Below, in pieces: positions 8,189 to 15,540 of a stretch of DNA of 64,000 nucleotides. The notes below the pieces were generated by a model. That model did not search any database. It had not been told where the DNA came from and saw nothing but the letters and a program-made list of their open reading frames with translations. Location of the stretch: NCBI GenBank assembly GCA_964449285.1, contig CAYUZX010000001.1:62001-126000 (forward strand), written 5' to 3'. Origin of the DNA: QYOJ01 sp964449285 (lineage in GTDB: Bacteria > Bacteroidota > Bacteroidia > Bacteroidales > FEN-979). A program made the position numbers and the translations under genes. Numbering within the stretch: position 1 is the first letter of the stretch; each line of letters opens with the position of its first letter.

Positions 8189-9531
8189 TCTTCATCAGCA
8201 TTTTCAATCATTTGCGCGGGGAGTTCCTTACTGGATTTGGCACCGAGTTCCCGGATTTTTTCAGCCCGTCTGACAAGGTTTCCTTTTCCGGTAGAGAGTT
8301 TGTTCAGAGCGGCATCATAACTTTTTCGGGTCGAATCCAACTTTGACCCGATGTCGGTAAGGTCATTTACAAAACCAGCTAGTTTATCCAGGAGTTCACC
8401 ACTTTGCCGGGCAATCTCCAAAGCGTTTTTATTCTGGTTCTCCACGCGCCAGAGGTTGGATATCATGCGTAAGGCAGCAATCAGGTTGGTGGGACTGATC
8501 AGAAGCACCCTTCGTTCATAAGCGTAATTCCAAAGACCGGGATCTCCCTGCATGGCAACAAGGTAGGCAGGTTCGACCGGCAGAAACATCATGACGAAAT
8601 CAAGGCTCTTCAATTGATAGAGATCCTGATAGTTCTTGGCACTTAGCTCGTTCACGTGATTTTTGATCGATATCATATGATCACGCAGGGCACCCTCTTG
8701 CTCCTCTAAGTGGTCTGTGGATGCGAACCGTTCATAGGCAGTAAGTGAGACCTTTGAGTCTATGACGACATGCCGGTCGCCAGGGTAATTGACCACGACA
8801 TCAGGCTGTAGCCGTCGCCCATGTTCATTGACGTAGGATTGTTGAACAACATATTCCCGGTCTCTCATCAATCCTGACTTTTCGAGGATGCTCTCCAGGA
8901 TGATCTCTCCCCAATTACCCTGAACCTTTGATTGCCCTTTGAGCGCGTTAGTCAGGTTATTTGCCTCTTTGCTGATTTGCTGGTTGAGTTCCGCCAGGTT
9001 TTTGATTTCCCTGCCTAGTGAGAAGCGCTCTTTCGACTCTTTATCGTAAGTCTCTTCAACCTTTTTCTCAAAGTCACGGATCTTTTCACTCAATGGTTTC
9101 AGAATCTCATCCAGGCGTGTTTTATTCTGGTCTGTAAATTTTTGTGTTTTCTCTTCCAGGATTTCATTTGCCAGGTTTTTGAATTCGATTTTGAATTTAT
9201 CCTGAAGTTGTTCAATCTCAGTCTTCTGATCGGTGAATTTTTCCGTCATTGCTTTGATCTCAGCCTCTTTCCGTGAAACCTGACTGCTCAGTTCCAGGAT
9301 TGCACTCTCTTTCTTCTGAACTTCGCGTGTAACAACCTGGAGTTGTTCTGTCAGCCAGGAGATCTTCTCTTCGGCAACCCTCTTTTGAGAGGTCACCTCC
9401 TCCAGTTGTTTATATAATTCTTCTATTGATCCAGCTCCCTGACGGGTTGAAGGTCGGTTTAGTTTCCAGAAGATAATACTGAAACCGATGATAAGGATTA
9501 AGGCTGATCCACCAATAAGATACTCTAACAT
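8185..9531 (-). CDS. rmuC: DNA recombination protein RmuC homologue
   Basis: About 448 residues from ATG 9531 (MLEYLIGGSALILIIGF); the frame runs back to 9567, but the ATG next to the membrane helix is the likely start. One N-terminal transmembrane helix is followed by a long coiled coil (roughly residues 25-180, rich in E, K and Q) and then the RmuC nuclease-like domain (KVQGNWGE, LQPDVVVNYPGDRHVVIDSKV, FLPVEPAY, RRVLLISPTNLIAALR). RmuC limits inversions between short inverted repeats in E. coli and resembles restriction-like nucleases. It heads the operon with rlmB. Its presence beside a genome with many short tandem repeats is suggestive only. Confidence 0.9.
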   Translation of the reverse strand: MLEYLIGGSALILIIGFSIIFWKLNRPSTRQGAGSIEELYKQLEEVTSQKRVAEEKISWLTEQLQVVTREVQKKESAILELSSQVSRKEAEIKAMTEKFTDQKTEIEQLQDKFKIEFKNLANEILEEKTQKFTDQNKTRLDEILKPLSEKIRDFEKKVEETYDKESKERFSLGREIKNLAELNQQISKEANNLTNALKGQSKVQGNWGEIILESILEKSGLMRDREYVVQQSYVNEHGRRLQPDVVVNYPGDRHVVIDSKVSLTAYERFASTDHLEEQEGALRDHMISIKNHVNELSAKNYQDLYQLKSLDFVMMFLPVEPAYLVAMQGDPGLWNYAYERRVLLISPTNLIAALRMISNLWRVENQNKNALEIARQSGELLDKLAGFVNDLTDIGSKLDSTRKSYDAALNKLSTGKGNLVRRAEKIRELGAKSSKELPAQMIENADEE

Positions 9532-9616
9532 ATGGCTCAGGTAAATTCTGTTGATGTAAAAGTACAAATTATTAAGCAGGTGTTACCTCTCATAATTCCC
9601 TTATTTTTGTGGAGAG

Positions 9617-10105
9617 ATGAACGTGGGTATATTGTCGGACACACATGGGTTTTTCCACCATCGGTTACTTGACTTTTTCAAGGATGTCGATGAAATCTGG
9701 CATGCTGGGGATATAGGCAACATGGAAACGTACCTTGCATTGGAAAACATCAAACCCCTTCGTGCAGTATATGGAAATATCGATGGGAAGGATTTGCGGA
9801 TTCAATGTCCTGAAGTACTGTTCTTTAAAGCAGACAAGGCCAACGTATTCTTAACGCACATCGGTGGGTATCCAGGCAGGTATGACAGGGAAGTCAAAGA
9901 ATTGATCAGGCAAAACAGCCCAGATTTGTTTGTTTGCGGGCATTCACATATCCTGAAAGTCATGTATGATAAAACCCATGAACTTCTATTTATCAATCCA
10001 GGTGCAGCAGGGAAATTTGGTTTCCACAAATCATACACGGCAGTAAGAATGAGGATTGAAGGGAAAGAATTCAGGGATTTAGAGGTGTTAGATATTCCGA
10101 GGTAG
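9617..10105 (+). CDS. YfcE/MJ0936-type metallophosphoesterase
   Basis: A 162-residue single-domain calcineurin-like phosphodiesterase. Metal-ligand motifs are complete: SDTHG (D8, H10), GDIG at 31-34, GNID at 53-56, THIGG and CGHSH, followed by FINPGAAG. Family members hydrolyse small phosphodiesters with Mn2+ or other divalent metals; the natural substrate is unknown. A TATTTTTG box at 9602-9609 lies only 7 bases before the ATG, so the transcript may be almost leaderless, although no good -33 box is visible. The gene is followed by a CTTCGTC heptad array. Confidence 0.88.
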   Translation: MNVGILSDTHGFFHHRLLDFFKDVDEIWHAGDIGNMETYLALENIKPLRAVYGNIDGKDLRIQCPEVLFFKADKANVFLTHIGGYPGRYDREVKELIRQNSPDLFVCGHSHILKVMYDKTHELLFINPGAAGKFGFHKSYTAVRMRIEGKEFRDLEVLDIPR

Positions 10106-10147
10106 AGATAGAATTACCCTGAATTGCACATGACTTGCCATATATTT

Positions 10148-10168
10148 CTTCGTCCTTCGTCCTTCGTC
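10148..10168 (+). repeat. Heptad tandem repeat (CTTCGTC)x3
   Basis: Three exact tandem copies between the convergent phosphoesterase and DUF4293 genes. The reverse complement, GACGAAG, is the same word as the first units of the array at 54804, so one heptad word recurs at separate loci in opposite orientation. Confidence 0.9.
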
Positions 10169-10188
10169 CCAGGTCAAATGTCTTACGG

Positions 10189-10662
10189 TTAACGTAGTCT
10201 GTCGGTTGATTTGACGAGTTCTTCGTCTTTGCGGATAAAGCGATTGGCTAAAATCAGAAAAACGAGTGAGATCAGGGGGAAGAATATACCAAGTTGATAC
10301 GAAGGCTCGATCTGGGTCAGTTTTGTGATCTTACTTGAGTAGATGATAAAAACCAGAACCACAAAGCTGACGTTGAGCAGAATATTGAAGGCAACTAGCC
10401 GTAACTGGGTTCTCCTGTTTTTATATAAAAAGATTGAGGTCAGGGTGAGGATCAAAGACGCTCCTGCAGTAAGCCAGAGTGGTGAGTTAAACCAGATTGA
10501 GGTAGTCATTTTCGGGTCGGGATCCATTGATTTCAGCTCCGTTGCAAAAAGCTTGTAATTTCCATACAGTTCATGATAAAAATCAGCCAGTGGAAAATAG
10601 AATACCAGTGCACCGGAGATCAGAGCCAGCACAAGGAAGATTGTTTGGATACGTTGAATCAT
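10189..10662 (-). CDS. DUF4293 family membrane protein
   Basis: A 157-residue protein with four predicted membrane helices (about residues 6-26, 58-80, 88-112 and 122-143) and a charged tail. The start MIQRIQTIFLVLALISG and the four-helix layout match the DUF4293 family, which is largely confined to Bacteroidota and has no known function. It is divergent from rho. A TAATTTCG box (10693-10700 on the minus strand, one mismatch to consensus) may be its -7 element. No catalytic residue is apparent. Confidence 0.8.
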   Translation of the reverse strand: MIQRIQTIFLVLALISGALVFYFPLADFYHELYGNYKLFATELKSMDPDPKMTTSIWFNSPLWLTAGASLILTLTSIFLYKNRRTQLRLVAFNILLNVSFVVLVFIIYSSKITKLTQIEPSYQLGIFFPLISLVFLILANRFIRKDEELVKSTDRLR

Positions 10663-10718
10663 GGTTTGTCAATTATTCAAGAGTTTGTTATGCGAAATTA
10701 GGAAAGAAACTCAAATTT

Positions 10719-10749
10719 TTTGTTAATTGGCTAAGATTAATTATATTTG
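10719..10749 (+). promoter_or_regulatory. Predicted sigma-ABfr promoter for rho
   Basis: TTTG (10719-10722), a 19-base spacer and TATATTTG (10742-10749) match the Bacteroidota consensus exactly. Transcription should begin near 10754-10757, leaving a leader of about 120 bases before the rho ATG. Confidence 0.75.
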
Positions 10750-10777
10750 CACAGAATTTGATTCCCATATTTTTCTC

Positions 10778-10815
10778 TTTAACCCATTCAAGTTATTTCT
10801 TTTACCCATTTCAAG
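10778..10815 (+). repeat. Direct repeat in the pyrimidine-rich rho leader
   Basis: TTTAACCCATTCAAG (10778-10792) and TTTTACCCATTTCAAG (10800-10815) lie 22 bases apart in an unstructured, T/C-rich leader. C-containing, poorly structured leaders suit Rho loading, and rho is autoregulated by leader attenuation in E. coli. A role in autoregulation here is inference. Confidence 0.5.
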
Positions 10816-10877
10816 GTTGAAATTTTCTTTTCCGATAGGTTCTTTCCAAAGACAATACAACACAAAACACACATTCA

Positions 10878-12527
10878 ATGTATGACATTATTTCCCTCGA
10901 CAGTAAAGAGCTGTCGGAGATTCGTGAGATTGCGAAATCAATGAACATCCCTAAAGTGGATAAGCTCGAGAAGCAAGAGTTGATTTACAAAATACTTGAC
11001 CATCAGGCGTTGAATCCTACCCAGGATGAAATTGCCAACGAAAAACAAGAGGTAAAACGTGGACGTGGACGCCCACCAAAAGTAGAGCGTCCACGTAAAG
11101 AAACTGATAAACAAGGTAACAGGCCCAAACCCAGACCTCCACAGGAGACACCGAATAAAGTCTCAAGAGAACAGCCTGTGGTCAAAGCAAAGGATTTTAA
11201 TAACACTCCCGAAAATCGCATTTTTGAAACAAAAAATGAGGTCCCCAAGGTTATTGAGCCCCCTATTGATCTGTCGACGGAGACCATGAAAGAAGAGCCT
11301 GTAACGAGCAGCGAGAATATACCCGCTCAGCGGCCTGACGATAAAAAACATCGTGAGCAACCACGGAAACATATACCGGAACGTCATCGTGAGGAGTACG
11401 CCTTTGAATTTGAGGGTATCATCAGCACTGAGGGAGTCCTTGAGATCATGGCCGATGGCTACGGATTTCTTCGCTCCTCAGATTACAACTACCTGAACTC
11501 CCCTGATGATGTCTATGTCTCCCAGTCGCAGATCAAGCTGTTTGGCCTGAAAACCGGCGACACAGTACGTGGCACTATTCGTCCTCCGAAAGAGGGAGAA
11601 AAATATTTTCCGTTAATAAAGGTAGAACTGATCAATGGTAAGAAAGCGGAAGATGTCCGTGACAGGATCCCGTTCGATTTTCTCACACCACTCTTCCCGA
11701 TGAAGAAATTCAAACTTACCGGTCATCCAGATTGCACAGCTTCGACCCGTATCATTGACATGTTTGCACCCATTGGATTCGGTCAACGGGGATTGATTGT
11801 TGCACAGCCAAAGACAGGTAAAACAGTTCTATTGAAAGAGATTGCCAATGCAATCGCTGCCAATCATCCAGATGTCTACCTGATCGTATTATTGATTGAT
11901 GAAAGACCTGAAGAGGTTACAGATATGGCACGCAGTGTGAGGGGTGAAGTGATCTCATCAACGTTTGATGAACCAGCCGAACGCCATACAAAAATAGCCA
12001 ATATCGTTCTTGAAAAAGCTAAACGACTGGTTGAGTGCGGACATGATGTGGTGATCCTGCTTGACTCTATTACCCGTCTCGCCCGTGCTTACAACACGGT
12101 AGCTCCGGCTTCCGGGAAGGTATTATCGGGTGGGGTAGAAGCCAATGCACTTCAAAAACCTAAACGCTTCTTTGGTGCTGCACGCCAGATCGAAAATGGC
12201 GGATCCCTTACGATTATTGCTACTGCCTTGACCGACACAGGCTCCAAGATGGACGATGTGATTTTCGAAGAGTTCAAGGGAACGGGAAACATGGAACTTC
12301 AGCTTGACAGGAAACTTTCCAATAAGCGGATCTGGCCGGCTGTTGACATTGTTGCTTCAAGTACTCGTCGCGAAGACCTGCTTCTTGAAAAAGATGTCCT
12401 GGGACGTATCTGGATCCTCCGGAATCATTTGGCCGATATGACACCCCTAGAGGCGATGGAGTTCCTAAAGGAGAGGATGAAATTCACAGATTCCAACGAG
12501 GAGTTTCTAATTTCGATGAACAGTTAA
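10878..12527 (+). CDS. rho: Transcription termination factor Rho
   Basis: A 549-residue hexameric RNA helicase that ends transcription at C-rich untranslated RNA. Order of parts: N-terminal Rho_N helical region (about 1-40), a long low-complexity insert rich in K, R, P and E (about 50-175, including RGRGRPPK), the cold-shock-like RNA-binding domain (GVLEIMADGYGFLRS, near 190) and the RecA-type ATPase with PKTGKT near 310-316, LLIDERPEEVTDM and the Q/R-loop segment LSGGVEANALQKPKRFFGAAR. The charged insert makes it longer than E. coli Rho (419 aa) and is common in Bacteroidota and Actinobacteria. It has its own promoter and leader. Confidence 0.97.
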   Translation: MYDIISLDSKELSEIREIAKSMNIPKVDKLEKQELIYKILDHQALNPTQDEIANEKQEVKRGRGRPPKVERPRKETDKQGNRPKPRPPQETPNKVSREQPVVKAKDFNNTPENRIFETKNEVPKVIEPPIDLSTETMKEEPVTSSENIPAQRPDDKKHREQPRKHIPERHREEYAFEFEGIISTEGVLEIMADGYGFLRSSDYNYLNSPDDVYVSQSQIKLFGLKTGDTVRGTIRPPKEGEKYFPLIKVELINGKKAEDVRDRIPFDFLTPLFPMKKFKLTGHPDCTASTRIIDMFAPIGFGQRGLIVAQPKTGKTVLLKEIANAIAANHPDVYLIVLLIDERPEEVTDMARSVRGEVISSTFDEPAERHTKIANIVLEKAKRLVECGHDVVILLDSITRLARAYNTVAPASGKVLSGGVEANALQKPKRFFGAARQIENGGSLTIIATALTDTGSKMDDVIFEEFKGTGNMELQLDRKLSNKRIWPAVDIVASSTRREDLLLEKDVLGRIWILRNHLADMTPLEAMEFLKERMKFTDSNEEFLISMNS

Positions 12528-12537
12528 AAGGGAAAAG

Positions 12538-12569
12538 CGAAGTAACGAGGTAGCGAAATAACGAAATTT
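12538..12569 (+). repeat. Octad tandem repeat (CGARRTAR-like)x4
   Basis: CGAAGTAA, CGAGGTAG, CGAAATAA, CGAAATTT in strict 8-bp steps between the convergent rho and mpl-like genes. It differs from the other arrays in the window, which have a 7-bp period. Confidence 0.75.
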
Positions 12570-12572
12570 TTA

Positions 12573-13919
12573 TTACCGATACAGCTCTTTCAAGTTTATG
12601 CCGTCGAAATTTCCGGAGCTCATCATTAGGTAGACCATGTTTTCATTGGGAAGTTCCAAAAGTCTTTCTTTCAATTTTCCTGAATCATCAAATACTTCCA
12701 GAGAGGGTTGACTAAATCCTGTTCGGATCTGTTCTGCAGTGATCTCCGGCAAACGCTTCAATTGGATTGCATGGTGATTGAAATAGACGATCGCTATGTC
12801 GGCTTCCATCATGGATCCTGAATAGTGGTGTAAAAATCCTTCACTCAGGCTGCTGTATGTATGTAGTTCAAGGCAGGCTACGATCGTTCTCTCAGCAAAT
12901 TGTTCTTTCACAGCATTTATCGTGGCTTTCACTTTAGATGGAGCATGGGCGAAGTCTTTGAACATAGAAAATGTTTCGTTCTGAGCTAACAGCTCCAGCC
13001 GTTTGGAAGCGCCGGAAAAGGTTGTGATGGCCTGGTAAAATGCCAGATCCGAAACGCCGAGCTGGTTGCATACCAGTCGGGCTCCATTCAGGTTCAACAG
13101 GTTATGCTGTCCAAAAATTTGAAGTGAATAGGAGCTATCCGGTGTAATCAAATGCGTGATGCCTTTTTCAATCCGGTATGGCGGTGTTGTATATGGGAAT
13201 CGTGTTAAATCTTCCCTGCCTTCCCTGCAAATTTGTTTCAAGACTTCATCTTCGTCGCAAAATACCAATGTCCCATCCGGAGATATCAACTGGATGAACT
13301 CTCTGAACTGATCAACATAGTTCTCAAATGTTGGAAATACGTTGATATGATCCCATGCTACACCACTCAGGAGTGCGATGTTGGGGCGGTAGAGATGAAA
13401 TTTAGGCCGTGGGTCAATGGGAGATGTGAGGTACTCATCGCCTTCAAAGATCATGACATCCGCCTCCTTACTGAGTTTAACCATTACATCAAACCCTTCG
13501 AGCTGAGCCCCTACCATAAAATCACAGTCGATCCCGTTCGTTTTCAAAACATGCAGGATCATGGCAGTTATGGTGGTCTTGCCGTGGCTTCCGCCGATGA
13601 CAACCCGGATTTTATCTTTAGCTTGTTCGAAGAGGTATTCAGGGTAGGAGAAGATGCGTATTCCGAGTTCTTCAGCTCGTTTTAGCTCCGGATTATCGAT
13701 TTTAGCATGCATCCCGAGGATCACGGCATCGAGGCCGGAGTGAATTCGTTCGGTGAACCACCCTTCATCTTGTGGGAGTAACCTCATGGCTGCCAGTCGG
13801 CTTTTTGAGGGTTCAAAGATCTCATCATCCGATCCGGTAACTGAGTATCCCTTCAGGTGAAGGGCTATTGCCAGGTTGTGCATAGCGCTTCCGCCAATAG
13901 CTATAAAATGGACGTGCAT
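12573..13919 (-). CDS. mpl: Mpl-type Mur ligase (UDP-MurNAc : murein peptide ligase)
   Basis: A 448-residue Mur ligase. N-terminal Rossmann domain starts MHVHFIAIGGSAMHNLAIAL, the ATP loop GGSHGKTT is at 109-116, and the central domain has EGDEYLTSPID, LSGVAWDHINVF and KDFAHAPSKVKATI (ADP-binding/third domain). The FIAIGGSAMHNLA start and EGDEY block separate Mpl from MurC. Mpl joins recycled L-Ala-gamma-D-Glu-meso-Dap tripeptide to UDP-MurNAc in the cytosol. It fits with NamZ (18978) and the GH3/beta-lactamase fusion (42211) as peptidoglycan salvage functions elsewhere in the window. Confidence 0.87.
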   Translation of the reverse strand: MHVHFIAIGGSAMHNLAIALHLKGYSVTGSDDEIFEPSKSRLAAMRLLPQDEGWFTERIHSGLDAVILGMHAKIDNPELKRAEELGIRIFSYPEYLFEQAKDKIRVVIGGSHGKTTITAMILHVLKTNGIDCDFMVGAQLEGFDVMVKLSKEADVMIFEGDEYLTSPIDPRPKFHLYRPNIALLSGVAWDHINVFPTFENYVDQFREFIQLISPDGTLVFCDEDEVLKQICREGREDLTRFPYTTPPYRIEKGITHLITPDSSYSLQIFGQHNLLNLNGARLVCNQLGVSDLAFYQAITTFSGASKRLELLAQNETFSMFKDFAHAPSKVKATINAVKEQFAERTIVACLELHTYSSLSEGFLHHYSGSMMEADIAIVYFNHHAIQLKRLPEITAEQIRTGFSQPSLEVFDDSGKLKERLLELPNENMVYLMMSSGNFDGINLKELYR

Positions 13920-13936
13920 AGATTCATGATAAAACT

Positions 13937-13944
13937 CAAAATTA
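13937..13944 (-). promoter_or_regulatory. Predicted -7 element for mpl
   Basis: TAATTTTG on the minus strand, an exact TAnnTTTG match, about 18 bases before the ATG. No clear TTTG at the -33 position (only TTTC/TTCG-like sequence with a short spacer). Confidence 0.5.
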
Positions 13945-14026
13945 CGATTATTTTACATGCCGAAAGTTGCATGTAGTACAGGGAATTTAGTAATTTCACA
14001 AATTGATTAGATTTTCTTAAGGTGCC

Positions 14027-14734
14027 ATGAAGAACAGATTTGAAACATATATTAACGATGTTAATTCCTTGTCTCCTGTTGATTTGATTGAATTTTTCCT
14101 GGAACGGCATCCCGGTAAGGTTGCTTTTAGCAGTAGTCTGGGACCCGAAGACCAGGTTTTAACGCACATGCTGGCTGGCATCGGGAAACCCTTTAAATTA
14201 TTTACTCTCGATACAGGCCGGTTATTGCAGGAAAGTTACGAGTTACTCGAAATCACCAGGCAGCGGTATCAACTTCCATTTGAGGTTTTTTTCCCTGAAG
14301 CGTCACATGTGGAGAAGATGGTGTATGATAAAGGCATCAACCTTTTTTACGACAGCGTCGAGAACCGAAAAATGTGCTGCCATATCCGTAAGATCGAGCC
14401 GTTGAAAAGGGCATTGACAGGGATGGATATCTGGATTACCGGAGTTCGCAGAGACCAATCCGTTACGCGGGCTGACATTGGATTGCTGGAATGGGATGCT
14501 GATCTTGCCCTGATCAAAGTCAACCCATTGATTGACTGGAATCATGAGGATGTTTGGACGTTTATCAAGGAGAATAAGGTTCCCTACAATACGCTGCATG
14601 ATAAAGGTTATCCAAGTATCGGATGCCTTCCTTGCACTCGGGCGATTCTCCCGGGAGAGGATATCCGTGCAGGCCGTTGGTGGTGGGAACATCCGGATTT
14701 AAAAGAGTGTGGGTTACATCTCCCCAAGAAATAA
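14027..14734 (+). CDS. cysH: Assimilatory adenylylsulfate (APS/PAPS) reductase
   Basis: A 235-residue enzyme that reduces activated sulfate to sulfite. Visible: SSSLGPED at 35-42 (PP-loop), LDTGR at 61-65, C117-C118, TGVRRDQS at 138-145, C200-L-P-C203 and the catalytic C228 in ECGLH near the end. The CC...CxxC quartet binds a [4Fe-4S] cluster, marking the type that uses APS; enzymes lacking it use PAPS. All key residues are present. The next gene, a diiron MBL-fold protein, starts 8 bases after the stop, so the two are probably co-transcribed. No other sulfate-assimilation gene is in the window. Confidence 0.92.
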   Translation: MKNRFETYINDVNSLSPVDLIEFFLERHPGKVAFSSSLGPEDQVLTHMLAGIGKPFKLFTLDTGRLLQESYELLEITRQRYQLPFEVFFPEASHVEKMVYDKGINLFYDSVENRKMCCHIRKIEPLKRALTGMDIWITGVRRDQSVTRADIGLLEWDADLALIKVNPLIDWNHEDVWTFIKENKVPYNTLHDKGYPSIGCLPCTRAILPGEDIRAGRWWWEHPDLKECGLHLPKK

Positions 14735-14741
14735 CTTGCTA

Positions 14742-15530
14742 ATGAATTCAATTGACCTTAAAGCGTTTGGAAAGGTGTTCCGGGAGGAATATAACTATCC
14801 AACTATCCTGTTTCAGGATGCCGGTCATAAGATCTTCTGGCTCGGCGTTCCGGAAGCTACGGCTTTTCGTTCCAACACATACCTGATTGTCGATAATGAC
14901 GAAGCCATCATCGTTGATCCGGGAGGAGCGGGACATTTTGAGTTTGTCAGGAACCGGGTTGCACAGATACTCCCTCCAGAGCGTGTTGTTGCGCAAGTGC
15001 TATCCCATCAGGACCCGGATGTGGCGGCCTCCTTCCCTCTTTGGGTCGATATAAACCCTTATATCAAAGTAATCGCTTCTGCCCGCACTCATACACTACT
15101 ATGCCATTTCCGTGATTTTTTATTTGAATCGGTCAATATTAACGATCATCCGGAATACAGGTTCACCTCAGGAAAGATGATCCGATTCATTCCCTCTCCG
15201 TTTCTGCACTCTCCGTGTGCTTTTACGACATATGATACATTCTCGAAATTTCTTTTTTCCAGTGATATCTGGGCTGCCGTAGATATGGAGTGGAAACTGG
15301 TGGTCGATGACTTTGCAAAGCATCAACTGAAACTCAATCTTTTTCATCTCGATTATATGGCTTCCAGGAAAGCAGCCAGGGGATTTGTAAACCAGATCAA
15401 GGATTTGGAGATCGATGCCATCCTTCCACAGCATGGAAGCATTATTCCGGCTGAGTTTGTCTTGATGGCTCTTAACTACTTGACCCATTTGAATTGTGGA
15501 CTTGATATCATTTACCCTGATTTAAAATAA
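14742..15530 (+). CDS. MBL-fold diiron protein (ODP/FprA-like, no flavodoxin domain)
   Basis: About 262 residues from ATG 14742; a GTG at 14709 inside cysH is less likely. It has the metallo-beta-lactamase fold with an ODP-like metal set: H89-Q-D91-P-D93 (SHQDPDV), H156 (LHSPCAF), D175 (SSDIWAA) and the late QHGSII. This is the diiron layout of flavodiiron-type O2/NO reductases, but the C-terminal flavodoxin domain is absent. Stand-alone ODP domains act as O2 or NO sensors in some bacteria. The next gene, 10 bases downstream, is a cytosolic hybrid histidine kinase, so a sensor-kinase pair is likely; this is inference. A hydrolase role cannot be excluded. Confidence 0.8.
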   Translation: MNSIDLKAFGKVFREEYNYPTILFQDAGHKIFWLGVPEATAFRSNTYLIVDNDEAIIVDPGGAGHFEFVRNRVAQILPPERVVAQVLSHQDPDVAASFPLWVDINPYIKVIASARTHTLLCHFRDFLFESVNINDHPEYRFTSGKMIRFIPSPFLHSPCAFTTYDTFSKFLFSSDIWAAVDMEWKLVVDDFAKHQLKLNLFHLDYMASRKAARGFVNQIKDLEIDAILPQHGSIIPAEFVLMALNYLTHLNCGLDIIYPDLK

Positions 15531-15540
15531 TCGATATCCT

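Noticed and set aside
14742..15530. Complete flavodiiron NO/O2 reductase
   Set aside because: No flavodoxin domain follows the MBL fold and the next gene is a kinase.
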